Shown piece by piece: positions 44,953 through 57,193 of a stretch of DNA of 64,000 nt (positions are counted from its first letter, which is position 1; each line of letters begins with the position of its first letter). The notes below the pieces were generated by a model, which worked only from the letters and a program-made list of their open reading frames with translations, had not been told where the DNA came from and searched no databases. The stretch lies in assembly GCF_964275005.1 (NCBI RefSeq), contig NC_092702.1, forward strand, positions 7,550,330 through 7,614,329, read 5' to 3'. Source of the stretch: Diadema setosum. Its lineage: Eukaryota > Echinodermata > Echinoidea > Diadematoida > Diadematidae. Position numbers and translations under genes: made by a program.

Positions 44953-46193
44953 GAGACACCCTCTTCTGCACAGAAATGCTCTCATGATAACAGCCTTTTG
45001 CACAAACCTTATGATTATCCTAAATCCCTTAGTGTTGATGATAAAGTTCCCAGCGCCAATACATTACTGTTGCATACCAGAAGACAACAGACCATTGCTA
45101 CAAGTCCTGTCTGCTCTGTGTTGGGAATTATTCTTTAATCTACCAAGGGAGGGAAATTGACTTGGAAACACTAGAACACTGCAAGATGTCCGCATTTGGC
45201 TGTGACAAAAAAGAAGAAGAAGAAATGACTACATGATAACAAAACATCTGCAACTCTTGAACTTCACAGCATTGCAACTCAATCATAAGGTCTCATATTA
45301 TTACATTGTACTAAGCATGATAACAAATTTGGAACAAGACATATACCATTAGTGTGTAAATATCTACAAATCAGAATTAAAACAAAATAAATCAAATCAG
45401 ACATCCAAGTTACCAGCCATTTGTTTGTTGTTGTTTTTTTCTTATCAAACATTAATTCTACATTCTGCCTCATGATAAATCTTGATTAAAGCCAAATGTG
45501 CCTTTAATCCTCTGCCTCTAAAAGCAACAAATCTATTAGAAGCTTTCACATAAAAGACGGGCTGACATGATTTTTGAGCTTTGTCTCAACCTGCTGCATG
45601 AAAAAACATCTTCCAAATTTGCAAACCATGGTAGGAAGCAACTCATCACCCACCCTGATTCTTTTCTTAATATATACATTTCCATTTTAAAATGTACCAA
45701 ACATTGGGTACCAGTTGTTCTGTCACTTCACAGCTTGAATACAGAATAAAACTGTGGATGCATACACGTTTTTACAACTTCATTCTTTCTTTTTTTTCTG
45801 CCAATTCAAACACATTAAAATAGTAATATAACCTGCTATCAAAGCAACATTTAGCCATCTCTATACATCACAACTGCAAGTGCCAACAAGGAAAAACTAG
45901 ACAGGAATTGCAAATATAAAGGTATCTAATATCTGTTCTTCATGTGCTTTGGACCAATCCTGCATATTATATGTGAATAAAATTTGCACGACACTGCATC
46001 CTGCAACATCATTACACATATCCTCCATCCCGATTTTTCTCTGCAACTCTCCTCTTCTCTTTTGCACATACACACCACCATAGGCGACGCTATTTCAAGG
46101 AGTTCCTCCTACGTTAAAATCTCTTGCGTTTCAGGCCACTGAGGGTTATTTGGAGTACGTGGGGGGCACGGAATGACATTCGGTTTGCCGGAA
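44953..46193 (-). other. Non-coding stretch, probably including the 3' UTR of the C2-like gene
   Basis: Sequence downstream (on the - strand) of the TGA at 46196-46194. No further exon was seen. The transcript end was not located because several TTTATT (AATAAA on the - strand) motifs compete. Confidence 0.4.
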
Positions 46194-46297
46194 TCAATCG
46201 TGTGTGTCGCGATCGCTCTCCTCCTCTGAGCTCTCCTCCGCCTCCGGACCCATGTTCGTGATGCCTTCCTTCAGCATCGGCCTACCCTGATCCTTCC
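46194..46297 (-). CDS. Terminal coding exon of a C2-like gene, acidic tail
   Basis: On the - strand an acceptor (CTGAACGACAG, AG at 46299-46298) precedes GG + 33 codons and a TGA. With the G left by the exon at 47280 the join reads Gly-Lys-Asp-Gln-Gly-Arg-Pro in frame. The tail is acidic and Ser-rich (EAEESSEEESDRDTHD), typical of a regulatory, phosphorylatable C-terminus. GC content and CpG use (GCGATCGCGAC) exceed the flanks. The gene is not identified; extended-synaptotagmin-like proteins are one possibility suggested by the preceding exon. Confidence 0.6.
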
Positions 46298-47279
46298 CTG
46301 TCGTTCAGATTGTCAAGAGGTGTATAGGAGAATAGTTAGATACTTGACACTTTTTTTCTTCCCGCAAGCCTGGTAGCAAGGCTAATCAATTCACCTGTTG
46401 ATGTGAGATGACCTTTAATTTAAGAGTTCTGTTTGCATGCATTAATTGTTGCTATTATTTCTTAGCTTTGATAAGAAGTCATAATTCTGGTAGAAAGATT
46501 ATGAGTTATTACTCACTGAAACAAATTTTAGGTAAAAAAACACATCAAAATGAAACTGAAATGTAAGAGCTTTCACTCAATGTTACGATAATTGACAGAA
46601 CTGAGACACAATAATATGACATCAATAAGAATAGGAGTATAGAAAAACTACATTCCATGTAGACCTGTGTAGATATTTCACATGGCCATAACAGGCCACA
46701 TCAGTGTCTCAGCAGAAAAAAAAATCACAATTGCTCAATGCTACTACTGCTTCAAACAGTGTCTGCTGCCCCCTCTTGGCAGGTCTCTGACTACCCACCC
46801 AAAGTTCTTGACTGTGGCCATCACTGTGTAAAAACTGTCATACTGTGCTCTCGTGTAACAGTAAAATATGAAAATTAGGTCTACAATTTACATTGATTTC
46901 ATGGAAATAATTATTCATGAACATATGTTAATGAGATAATCTTGCTTTTTCTTTTTATGCACAGAATGATGGCATGCAGGTATAAGTATGACAAAGCTTG
47001 TAATGGAAGGTGATCATTATATTTAGATCTCTTTTGTTACAATAATCTTTTCCTGTTTGCTTTACATTTGCCATTTCAGAAGCTCTGGTAGTGAATTCAC
47101 AACTTTCTTATTTCATGCTTCTCTGTATCCAATCTTAAGCAGAGCAGTCTCTGACAATTCACTGATGCACGACTAACAGTACTGCCTTGATGTCCGGATC
47201 TTATTCATAGGCATCATAAACTATATTCTTGATATCATTATCTGCACAGAGGCCATTTTGCCATCACATCGGACCTCAC

Positions 47280-47408
47280 CTAGTAGCCTTGCTCGGAGAA
47301 CAACCTTGACTGATCTGCCATCTTCCTCCAGGGATTGTAGGGTGAACGGTTCCGAGAGGATGCCCTCCTTGTGTGACAGGAGCTCTAGCTGGATGTCATG
47401 ACCGTCAT
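47280..47408 (-). CDS. Penultimate coding exon, C2-domain-like segment
   Basis: Bounded on the - strand by an acceptor (TTTGCATAG, AG at 47410-47409) and a donor (CTACTAG-GTGAGG, GT at 47279-47278). It is 129 bp, phase-compatible with the exon at 46297. The peptide reads GHDIQLELLSHKEGILSEPF, then TLQSLEEDGRSVKVVLRARL. The pattern of a hydrophobic strand, LL, an extended loop, F-x-L, an acidic loop and alternating VKVVLRARLL resembles the last strands of C2 domains in extended synaptotagmins. C2 domains bind phospholipids, often with calcium; the Ca-binding loops would be encoded upstream and were not found. Identity is tentative; exon status is better supported. Confidence 0.6.
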
Positions 47409-48474
47409 CTATGCAAATGAGATAACCAAACAAAAGGATGTTTGGAAATGGTTTGCAGTATAATAACCATAGTAGCAACTTAGATGCTCTTAGCTGATTG
47501 GTTGCTGCAAAGCTGCTGTCATGATAATTTGCAAAGGCTTCTTTTAAAAGATTGTGCTCGCCGTAAAGTGTCATATGAAATGGGGCTCACATGATGGTGT
47601 GACCTAGTGGCTGATACACTCAACTGGTAGCGCATGTAGATCCTGGGTTCAAGACCTTAAAATGACACTAACATCAATATGTGAGACTTGTCTATATCTG
47701 TTCTGCTGTTGTTGCTTTTTTTTTTCTCTGCTTTGAGATGCACAAGATTCCACTTTTAAGGCTGATTAAGCTATTAATCAGTGCTCTTTTGCCAAATTTT
47801 TCTAGCAGGTGGAAAATACTGCTGAGAGAAATCACACTACAGGCCTGTATCTTCACATCATACGAAGATGAAAGAGTAGTACCATGAGATATACCAGTTT
47901 AAAGACAATAATGCCATTTCCTAAACTGGGAACACTCACATTTTCCTCAACCCTTTGTCTTCAGCTTATAGAATTGCTTCTGTTCTGGAGGCTTAGATCT
48001 GTTCATTTTATGCACATGCCAAAGAAAAATGTTATCATTCATCGACATATCCATGTAGGAAGTAATTACTCTTTGCCTCTGATCAATATTACTCAAGTTA
48101 CATCTATCTTGCACTCATTCTGAATGGCTGCCTGTAAACACGATGGTACCAATAGTTCTAATAGAACAATTGGTACCATCATGTGATGATGGTGACATAA
48201 TATCAACGTGCTTTTTTCAGCGTTGACGATGAAAAAGAAACCCGAGACACATCCAGTACCAGCAAAGTAGAATAGAATTTACCTCCAGGTGGAAAAAGGG
48301 CATTCATCCTATGTTAAAGTCTATGGACTTTAGGATCATTGAGTGATAATCATAACACTGTGAGGTTTTTCTCAGACCAGTTACGTAGTTCACTTTTCAG
48401 TATCTATTGAAGCAGAAGTAAAGTAATAATTCATACAAGGACAATGCAAGTATTGAATGGCATACATGTATGTC
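47409..48474. other. Probable intron or intergenic stretch with a short palindrome
   Basis: If the C2-like gene continues upstream, this is intron. At 48142-48180 a 19 bp arm (GATGGTACCAATAGTTCTA) pairs with its near-exact complement across one base. No exon was recognised. Confidence 0.4.
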
Positions 48475-48499
48475 TTGGTAGTTGCAATATCTTATTACA

Positions 48500-48590
48500 T
48501 AACCCGTTGAGGAAGGGCTGAATTTGCTACAACACGCTTTTCCCATGGACACCTGCCCAAGTATACTCGGGACTAGTCTTCAACGGGTTA
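48500..48590. mobile_element. 90 bp MITE, family E copy 1
   Basis: TAACCCGTTGAGGA at the left is mirrored by TCTTCAACGGGTTA at the right. Internal landmarks are TTTGCTACAACACGC, CCATGGACACCTGCCC and GTATACTCGGGAC. Other copies: 49071-49161, 56755 to 59114 (interrupted) and 63378-63442 (partial). Confidence 0.8.
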
Positions 48591-48979
48591 AAGGCACTGT
48601 ACAGTACTGGTTGAGGTGGGGATTCATGTTTTGAACATTCCTAAGTGAGATATTGAGAAACCTCTTATGAAATATGAAAGAGCATGTAATTTTAATAGGG
48701 ATTCAACGTTTATTTGATGAAAGTTGGTTTTGAAATGGCTGAGATATCCAAAAAAGTGATAATGATAAAAGGCGACCGGCCACTCATTTTACTAGGATAT
48801 CTTTGTTTCACCTTGTTGTGGGATATCTCAGCCATTTCAAAACCAATTTTCATCAAATAAATTTTTGATGTCTCCTAGAATTGCATGCTCTTTGACATCT
48901 CATGGAGTGGTTTCTGAATATTTCACAAAACATTAAATGCTAAATCCTCACCTCAACCAGAACTGTACACACCCTTTAA
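48588..48979. mobile_element. Long-armed MITE, family C copy 5 (TSD TTAA, empty site known)
   Basis: It begins TTAA-AGGCACTGTACAGTACTG and ends CAGAACTGTACACACCCT-TTAA. The arms hold TGGCTGAGATATCC against GGATATCTCAGCCATTTC. The neighbouring tandem copy at 49151-49170 shows the same flanks joined by one TTAA, which demonstrates precise insertion with a 4 bp TTAA duplication. Confidence 0.9.
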
Positions 48980-49045
48980 GGTAAGGTTAGATGTGTCTGG
49001 TAAAAAAATTAATACCTAATTCACAGCATTGTATTTGATCACCTG

Positions 49046-49230
49046 TTGGTAGTTGCAATATCTTATTACATAACCCGTTGAGGAAGGGCTGAATTTGCTA
49101 CAACACGCATTTCCCATGGACACCTGCCCAAGTATACTCGGGACTCGTCCTCAACAGGTTAAGGTAAGGTTAGATGTGTCTGGTAACAAATTAATACCTA
49201 ATTCACAGCATTGTATTTGATCACATGTTG
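49046..49230. repeat. Tandem duplication, unit 2 (empty site)
   Basis: The second copy of the about 183 bp unit. It contains the family E MITE at 49071-49161 and continues through AGGTTAAGGTAAGGTTAG directly, without the family C insertion. It differs from unit 1 at a few bases (GACTCGTCCTCAACAGG for GACTAGTCTTCAACGGG). Confidence 0.85.
49071..49161. mobile_element. 90 bp MITE, family E copy 2
   Basis: TAACCCGTTGAGGA against TCCTCAACAGGTTA, with the same internal landmarks as copy 1. It was duplicated together with its flanks rather than inserted independently. Confidence 0.8.
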
Positions 49231-51180
49231 GTGAACTTATGAGTGACCCTGCTGGAGCAGGGACAGAGGCAAAAGGCCACAGATTTAATGTCACTAGGAG
49301 GATAAACAGAATTAAGTAAAACTGCGCTTGCAGAAGGCAACCTGTAGCTTCATTCAAACTCAAATCATTCTAGCATCTGTTCAGCAGAGGTTATAAGTAG
49401 GTGATAAAATCTTTGTTTTATTTCAGTACTAGTCACATATGAGAAAATTCTGCAACCCAAGCATAGATTATTTATGCAGCTTTTATGCAAATCCCTGCGC
49501 AGGATTTATTTTGCTCTTGATGAATACAAACTATTGCTAAATAATTAATAAAGTACACAATTTTCACATTCACACCAAAATCTACTTCAAATCTACATTG
49601 TAGACAGTAGCATTGTGTTACTATAAGCATAATTTAGTTGGAACAATACAATAAATGACAAAATTATGGTTTGTGTGTCGGTGACATAAATCTTGAAAGC
49701 CAATCTACATACTCACTTTGGAACAATACAAGTGTACTAGTATTTATTTCTTATACCCACATATAATTCTTATGGTGCAGGCTTCATTGTGGTTCGGTGA
49801 ATTCATTGTATAAAGTGGCAAGGATGATAAAAATTGGATTTACTGTGGGCTTCTGCCTAATTCACGGGAGGCTTACACTCTCTAAGTCATGCTGATATTG
49901 GAAAAAATGTAATAAATTAGATTTTGGCTTTGTGCTGAGACTACATCCAGTTCATCTCATATCACTTCCGTTTTGGTCTGCAACACTAGACTACGTTAAC
50001 AGGCACTCTTCTTAAATGATTGGTTGCTATATATGCATTGACTGTGCATAATTTAGTTATATAGGATGGGAGTAATTGCTATGATTAGCAGTTTTATAAT
50101 TTATGGGAGCTTTGATGCTCTGGTCTCTTTTAGCCACATAATGAATATCAACCAATAGTATAACACAAAACATTTGCACAGCAGTAACAATACAAAGCAT
50201 TTGTGCAGTAGTAACATACTTAACAGAGTCAAGTATAGTATACAGATGTACACAGCTGTTATCATGCTTACGAAAAGAGACATTAACAGAGTAAAACACA
50301 GCACACACATTTATGAGAAGAGTGGGCCACCTTGAGAAAGCAGTAAGCTTAATAAATTAAACCCTAACAATAATAACACAGTTTATTCGGGAGATAGAAG
50401 AAGAAAATGTGAGAAAAAATAGAACAGGTAAAAACACCAATTGCACAGCAATCACTATTCAATTCACACGAGAACATAACTTCAGTGAAAAAGAAAAAAA
50501 AAATGTGAAAGATTGGCAAGCTTGCTTGAAACTTGTGGGAAAAAGATTACTAATACCCCCCAAAAAAAACACTTTGCCTTTGAATGTTCACTACAGAAGC
50601 ACTCTTAATGTAACTCTTATTTCTACACATCATATTAAAGGAGATTAAGAAAGGTATCTGAACAATGTCTATACCCATCTTGTGCCTTTGTGAACACTTC
50701 TGTGGATATTGCACCGCCCTAAAAAAAATTCACTAAACTGATCATCTGTAAAATTTCACAGTGCGACCGCATCACCTCCTCAATAAAAGTAAATTATTTC
50801 AGTAAAGAGAAAATGATAATCTGTCATGAATGGTCTTTTGCAGGTAGAATTTTGGCTGGTTCAAAATAGATTTTAGCAGACAACCATGTCTCACAAAGCA
50901 AATTCCCTAAAGATACATCTCCAAGTTGTGAATGTGAAAATGCAAATTGTAAACTAAGTAAAATTAACCAAACAGATACTGGTATGTGCATGTTAAATGA
51001 TGAGAGAATAAACATACAACTCAAAGAAGTCAGAGGGAAGACTGCCCTGATCTGTGGAGACGGTCGCCATGGGAACGGGACGGGTAACAAAATCACCCTC
51101 CCGTGCAATGGACCATTAGAGTGCCAGTGAATGCATCTCAGCAATTTAGCTTTCCGGCCCACATTAACTTCTGGTCCGTG
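49231..51180. other. Non-genic or intronic stretch
   Basis: No exon, RNA or transposon was recognised. It may be intron of the - strand C2-like gene. Confidence 0.4.
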
Positions 51181-51632
51181 AAATGCAAACAAGTGGGATG
51201 AAGATAGAGACAGAGAGAGAAGGGGGGGGGGGGGTGGGGGAGACAGATTGAGAAGAGCAGACAGACATACAGACATACAGACATACAGACAGACATACAG
51301 ACAGACAGACAGTGACAAAAAGGGAGAGAGGAATGCAACTTTCTGGCTCACTGTATATTCTGCTCCATGAAATGCAAACAAGTGACTGAGATGGAGAATA
51401 CCAATGAGAATTAGGGAGTGACAGAGACAGACAGACAGACAGACAGACAAGCAGACAGACAAACAGACAGACAAACAGGCAGACAGACAGACAGACAGGG
51501 ACAATGGGGAGAGAGGAATGCATTTTTCTGGCTCACTGTACATTCTGCTCCATAAAATGCAAGCGTGAGACAGACGGAGAATACCACTGAGAATGAGGGA
51601 GTGACAGAGACAGACAGACAGACAGACAGACT

Positions 51633-51662
<30 letters not shown>
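51181..51662. repeat. Minisatellite-microsatellite array (CAGACAGA with 180-200 bp higher-order unit)
   Basis: CAGACAGA and CATACAGA runs alternate with a conserved segment TTCTGGCTCACTGTA-ATTCTGCTCCATAAAATGC-GGAGAATACCA-TGAGAAT-AGGGAGTGACAGAGACAG, seen at about 51340 and 51526, with a weaker copy at about 51150. It ends in (CA)n to 51660. The long frame rich in Ser, Val, Cys and Leu on the - strand is an artefact of the repeat. A related segment appears near 52985-53060. Confidence 0.8.
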
Positions 51663-51665
<3 letters not shown>

Positions 51666-54600
51666 AAAGAGATTGCAGTGATATTCACTTTTTCGGATGA
51701 AAAATTGTCACAAAACAAAAATCGTGAGATTCAATTTGTGATGCCAGGTAACTGTGTGCCTACCAAATGCTATCAGAAACGACATCAGAAAAATTGTAAA
51801 CAAGAGTGTGATTTTTCCAACTTCATGTGAAGTTTGTGCATGAAGGTTGTGTGAGTAGAGAAATGCTCATTGCGCAAAAAACAAACAAATAAACAATTGA
51901 TCATATGTGACCTCCACTCCCACTCCCTGCTCTGACATGTAAAATGAGCACTTAGCCAGCGAGGCTTCTTGTCACATCATAATCACAGTCACATGAAGCA
52001 AACTTTTGACCCAAATGCACATTTACTAAGGTGTGCAATAATATACAATTAGTGCATGCTCCATCATGCTCTATACTAGATTATCAAATGACACATGTTA
52101 AATTATCCCGAGTGCCGTTTTGTTTCATCAAGGTGGCAGGCCAAAGTTAAATAGAACTGCAAAGATATTGATTAAGCATTTGGAGTTGTATAGTCCAGTA
52201 CTGGTGCATCGATGGAACATTTACTAATTGTTACAGTAAAAGACCCCTCGATCTAGATGCATTTTCTGTTGGTCTATGCCCTACTAGATATACATGTACT
52301 ACTGGATTTTGTGCACGCAGAGTATAACGATAATCTTGTTTACATACAACCGTGTAGTGCTGAACAGACTTGCATATAAACTGCATATTTTCTGCATCAT
52401 GCGCTTTCCACATTACATAGAAAGTAGGCTTTGCCCTACATCCCCCTGCTGCATACTTAATTAAAGCATAGGTGCATGCACTATACAGAAATTTTCACAC
52501 ATTCATGTGATGTAATCTAAACCGATCATTGTGCTCACCTCTCTTGACCTATTTATTATAGCATAATCTTTATAACCTCATGATTTTTCATTGCAGTGTG
52601 TGCATGGAACACTAAATTAGGATGATTTGTATATCATCATTGGGAAAACAAGATCTTGTATCTCATAGGTATATTCAAAGACAACTCAGTTTTTTATATC
52701 AAAAATACTGATTTGAATTTTAACACAATCCAAAACAATCTCTCTACATCTGTGATGTCAACATTGACGCTATTTTTGCAAAAATGTTATGAAACAGAAA
52801 AAACTTTTTCTAATCCCCTGTAAATTCATGTTTTTTTGTTGGGTTTTTTTTTTGTGTGTGTGTGTGTGTCTTTTTTTTTTTATAGTTACATTGTCTTGTA
52901 ACCCCCAGGGACAACATGTGATATTTCCTGATGAGAATGAGCTTACAGAAATAGAGAAAGAGGAAAAGCAAAAGAGAGAAAAGTAATTCAGCTTTCTGCC
53001 CCACAAACCTTTGGTACAATGTTATGCAAACAAATGGGTGAAAACAGAGAGAAAGGGGAAAAGAGAGAGAGAGAGAGAGAGAAAAGGAGAGATGGAAACA
53101 TATATCTGCTGACGAGGACACATTTGAGTTTTCTTCCACTGATGTGTCTCATCACCCCAGGGAGATTTCAGGGAGAGTTAGGGGAGACGAACCAAAGATA
53201 CCAAGTGACTGAAAAAAAGCATCCCGTCTGATGGGCTTCTTACCGCCATCAACATCAGTGATGCTAAAGCAAGCTTACCCCGCCTCCATTTAGATCAAGA
53301 CGCGTCCTCATGGGAGTCTAAAAAACTCCCCTTTTTTTTTACAACCACTCTTCCTGAATTTGTTTATAGCTTTTTATGAAGTGGCCTTGACACTCTAAAT
53401 TCCCATTCTATTTCTGCCCTATTTGTAAGGAATTGATATTGACCTTTTACCAGTGAAGAGGTTATTTTGTTTGCATACAATTTTAAGAAGAGGATTATGG
53501 CAAATTTTTTGTGGGTTTAAATGAAATGACAACCCTCATATATTTAAATGGTGAGAAAAAAACATGCTAGAATTTACAACATATTCACAGTGAGGTTTTT
53601 TTTTTTTTTTTTTTTTAAATTCATTTCTCTTTGTTTTGCTGTACTGATTCAACAACTTGTTGTCATTACTCATAAGCCCCAAAGAGTGGCTTTGTCACTA
53701 AAACATACTGAGCAATGCATGTGAGCGAGATAAGAGAGTGTTATACAAGACCTGCATAGTAGCATAGTTGTCGTTGTTTTTTCATTTGTTTGTGTGATTG
53801 TTCACAGTGACATGCTTCTTTGTTGCTGACTGTCATTTTTTTTTTGGAGGGGGGGGGGGCAGTGGATCTTTTGCAGAGACACACTCTCTCTGCGTTTTTC
53901 CAACTTCTTTCTTGTGTGATCAGCATATCTTCTGTCTCTATGTAAGAACCAATATACATATGTCTTCAGAAGCCATTTTCACTGTCAAACAACATCTCTT
54001 TAAAGAGGCTCATCTCCTGCAATTTTTAACATCTACCTTTAAGATTATGATAAACAATCTCATGCTCAATAAATGATTGGTTTGTGATGAATGTATTGGT
54101 TTGTGCTGTCTCATACAATTATTTGAAATCATAATCCAATTTTTTTTTGCTCAAGTTATGTACCCAAGCATATCTATGTATATGTCATTTCAAATGAAGA
54201 TGAAATAAAAAGAAAAGAAAAATACTACCAAGCAATAACAAATGTGTCCATTCATTCCAAGCAGTGCAACTGGGGCATAACAGAATACAAAGTGTACTCA
54301 ACGCTATTCAATTCAAGACAACTCAGGAGTAATACCTTTGCCCCTCAAAACTATAATTGACACAATGGTAAATGGAGTGTGAGGAATTCTGCAACAGATA
54401 ATGGATGGTTAAAATAGAATATGGAGGCTAACACTGGCACCCAGAGGTGTGTTCCATCAGAAAACTAATCTAGGCTGATATATTTCAGACTGCTCTCTGC
54501 TTCTTATGCATCAAGGTTTAACCTTGACTACCGTAATGCTTTTGAAGCGAGCACTGAAAGAGGCTGAAGGCCATTTCGATATTTTAGGAGTTAGGTTTTT

Positions 54601-55514
54601 CATTTCTTTTTTTTTTTTTTTTTTTTTTTTTGTCTTGGATTTAGGTTTCCATGATGTAGCTGACAATTGCATCAAAGTTTACCAGTACCGAATATTTTTT
54701 TTCCCCTTGGATCTGTTTACCCCCAATCTTTGTTCGCAGATAATTTCAAAATGTCATGAAAATATCTGTCATGCAAATTTGAGAAGGGAGATGCAGGTGG
54801 GCAGATGGAAACATTGGTCCCCAGGAAAAAACAAGGCTTATGCCTCGGAGGGGAGATGATAGACAGTGTGGAGCTGTTTGACCACGAACGGGAGAAAATA
54901 ATACTCCATAACCCAAAGTGGCTGCATCTCCTTGATCAAATTTTCCAATAAGACGGACGCGCCGTAACAGGGCAAAACGTTGCAATCACCAATCACCAAT
55001 CAACGAGATCGATTACGGTGTAGTTGAAGGACAGGTCAGCAAGAATAGATTTCCATCATTTATGTTCAGTCATGATGCCATCTAAAATGAAGCCAGCATT
55101 CAAACTTCATTCATCTGTCATGTTACCTCCATGTGGTTTTTCATTGACACGGCATCATGGTAATGAAAACTCGACAAGCTTCAGTCATCGAGTGTCAAGA
55201 TACAGATATTATGCGTGCAACCTGATTACTTCCTGAGCCGTGCCTGGCTTTCGGTCACAGCTGTACACCAAGTTTTCTGTGAGGTATTAGAGCTTGCTGA
55301 GCCTATCAGCTCTTTGATCAACAGAACAGTGCCGAGTCAACAAGCAAATTCCTAAATACCTGGTGTCCATGAAAAGATGACATTACAAGACTGATCAACT
55401 TGGGCCTGTCAGTTCTCTGGATCACAAACTACAAATACCAAAACAAACAAATCCTTACGGAACCTAAACTACTCATCTCCAGTACGAAATTCAATTACGC
55501 CGAGATGTTCTGAG
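51663..55514. other. Non-genic or intronic stretch with simple repeats
   Basis: T runs at about 52845-52880, 53597-53617 and 54606-54630, a GA-rich block at 53045-53090 and a G run at about 53848-53860. No supported exon or RNA gene. Confidence 0.4.
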
Positions 55515-55521
55515 TATAAAA
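55515..55521 (+). promoter_or_regulatory. Candidate TATA box
   Basis: TATAAAA sits 58 bp before the start of a 34-codon ORF whose ATG has a strong context (CAAGATGG). The local DNA is CpG-richer (CTCGATCGCAGCGC). It is not supported by any transcript. Confidence 0.35.
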
Positions 55522-55578
55522 CTCTCGATCGCAGCGCAAGCAGGTGGATTGATCGGTCAGCACAAAAACTTGACCAAG

Positions 55579-55683
55579 ATGGCCATCGCGTCGCTGCCAC
55601 AGGGTGAACTCATATTGGATATCTCGTGGAAGATCGTGTTTCCATTAGTCGTACTACGGGTGGCGCTCTGTCGGAATACCTAG
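55579..55683 (+). CDS. Candidate 34-codon ORF or first exon, unknown
   Basis: ATGG in strong initiation context opens a frame MAIASLPQGELILDIS, then a hydrophobic segment (IVFPLVVLRVAL), ending with TAG at 55681. It may encode a small membrane-associated peptide, or be the first exon of a larger gene with a poor donor at CGG-GTGGCG. I do not recognise it. Chance cannot be excluded at this length. Confidence 0.3.
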   Translation: MAIASLPQGELILDISWKIVFPLVVLRVALCRNT

Positions 55684-56209
55684 GGGAGAGGATTATGGGA
55701 TAGGATCATTGGATGAAAATCCTTTTTGCTTCAGACAATGGATCCTTTAACATGACACCGTTTCTAATTGGGACAGCGTAAATTAACTCCACGGGGCAGG
55801 AGTCCACTGATGAAAGGCTTGATGAAATGGAAAGGCAGAGACAACTGGGTTATTGTAAATACGACTTACTTTCAGGTCTTATGATGTGCACTTGTGCACT
55901 AATATTCCATGACCCTGTATCCAATACTTAAACCAAGGGAGCTGAAGCTTTAATGTTACACTTTGGCAACAATCAAGCTTTTTTGCATGACATCCCCAAA
56001 AAGAAAGAAAAAAAATGAAGGTATGCTACCCACAAGTGTCTATGTCTTATTTTAACTCCCTGGTATTGATCAGAAAGACGGCTAATGTCAGAAAATCTAG
56101 AAAAACTGCTTGCTAGCCTAACATTCGCATGCTCAAACACACAAAGCCAGATTATACATGTACCTGTGTTAGAGTCATTCCTTATTAACACAAGTAATGT
56201 ATATAAATG

Positions 56210-56271
<62 letters not shown>

Positions 56272-56753
56272 TGTGTGTGACATATTTACTACTGAACCCT
56301 TGTGGGACTGTAGAGGTAATTGGAAAAAAAAAGATGGAGGTGAACAATCTGATGTCAAATGAAAGAAAAATATATATAAACATGTCTATTTATGTCAAGC
56401 CATTTTGAGGCTATCTACTGAAGATATGGAAGTAGATTTCAGAGAACGGTCATCCTATGTCTTCCATCAACAACATTTCAGCTGTCAGTGGTCATTTGAT
56501 AATGCCCCCATACCAACCCCCCCCCCCCAAAAAAAAAAAAAAAAAAAAAGGTTACCAACCCCCACAGGAAATGATGTCAGGAGTCTAACATTCCTTTCTG
56601 GCTGTTTGTATTGTTGTTGGGTTTGTTTTTTTTTACCCTGATGTTTCGTTTGTTTGTGTCATTCTGTGGCCCCTGTGTACCACAGTGGTATAATAACACT
56701 AAAATCTATTTAAAGTAAGTTTGGAGCAGTGGTTACAGGTTGCAAACACTAAA
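55684..56753. other. Non-genic stretch with (GT)n microsatellite
   Basis: A (GT)n tract spans about 56216-56279, and a C-run followed by an A-run lies at 56517-56549. No gene was recognised. Confidence 0.5.
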
Positions 56754-57193
56754 TTAACTTGTTGAGGATGAGTCGCGAGTATACTCGGGCAAGCACCTAT
56801 GGGAAATATGTGTTGTAGCAAAATCAAACCGTCCTTAAAGCCCCCTCACACCTGAGCGAATGTAGGGGGACGAAGGGGGACGAATGAGAAAAACGTACGA
56901 AATGCGCGCAAATTCAACGATTTCAAATAAAGTTGCCTTCAAATCATCCGATTATAAACTAAAGTCAAATATGATCAACGAACGGTAAGCGAAGGATAAA
57001 TATGACATGCGAAGGATAACGATTTTTCGGTTCACTTCTTTGAGTAAATTGCGGCCAAAGGCGAGCGAAGGGTTGATATGACCCGATAAGACGAACGAAC
57101 AATGAGCAATGGTTTGATATGGCGTGCGATTGGAAACGAAGACGAAATAATAGATCAGGCGTTCTCGTACGTATGTGTGCGCTCCTTGGGGAG

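Larger units (their letters stand above)
48475..49045. repeat. Tandem duplication, unit 1 (filled by a MITE)
   Basis: The unit runs from TTGGTAGTTGCAATATC through the 90 bp MITE (48500-48590), then GGTAAGGTTAGATGTGTCTG and AATACCTAATTCACAGC to the next TTGGTAGTTGC at 49046. It contains the family C insertion 48588-48979. Without that insertion it is about 183 bp, the same as unit 2. Confidence 0.85.

Noticed and set aside
50824..51657. 277-residue - strand frame with CLSVCLS repeats
   Set aside because: Produced by CAGACAGA and CA repeats; its upstream part has no domain and the repeats keep all frames open.
56085..56383. Frames running through a GT repeat on both strands
   Set aside because: Poly Cys-Val and Thr-His stretches come from the (GT)n microsatellite.
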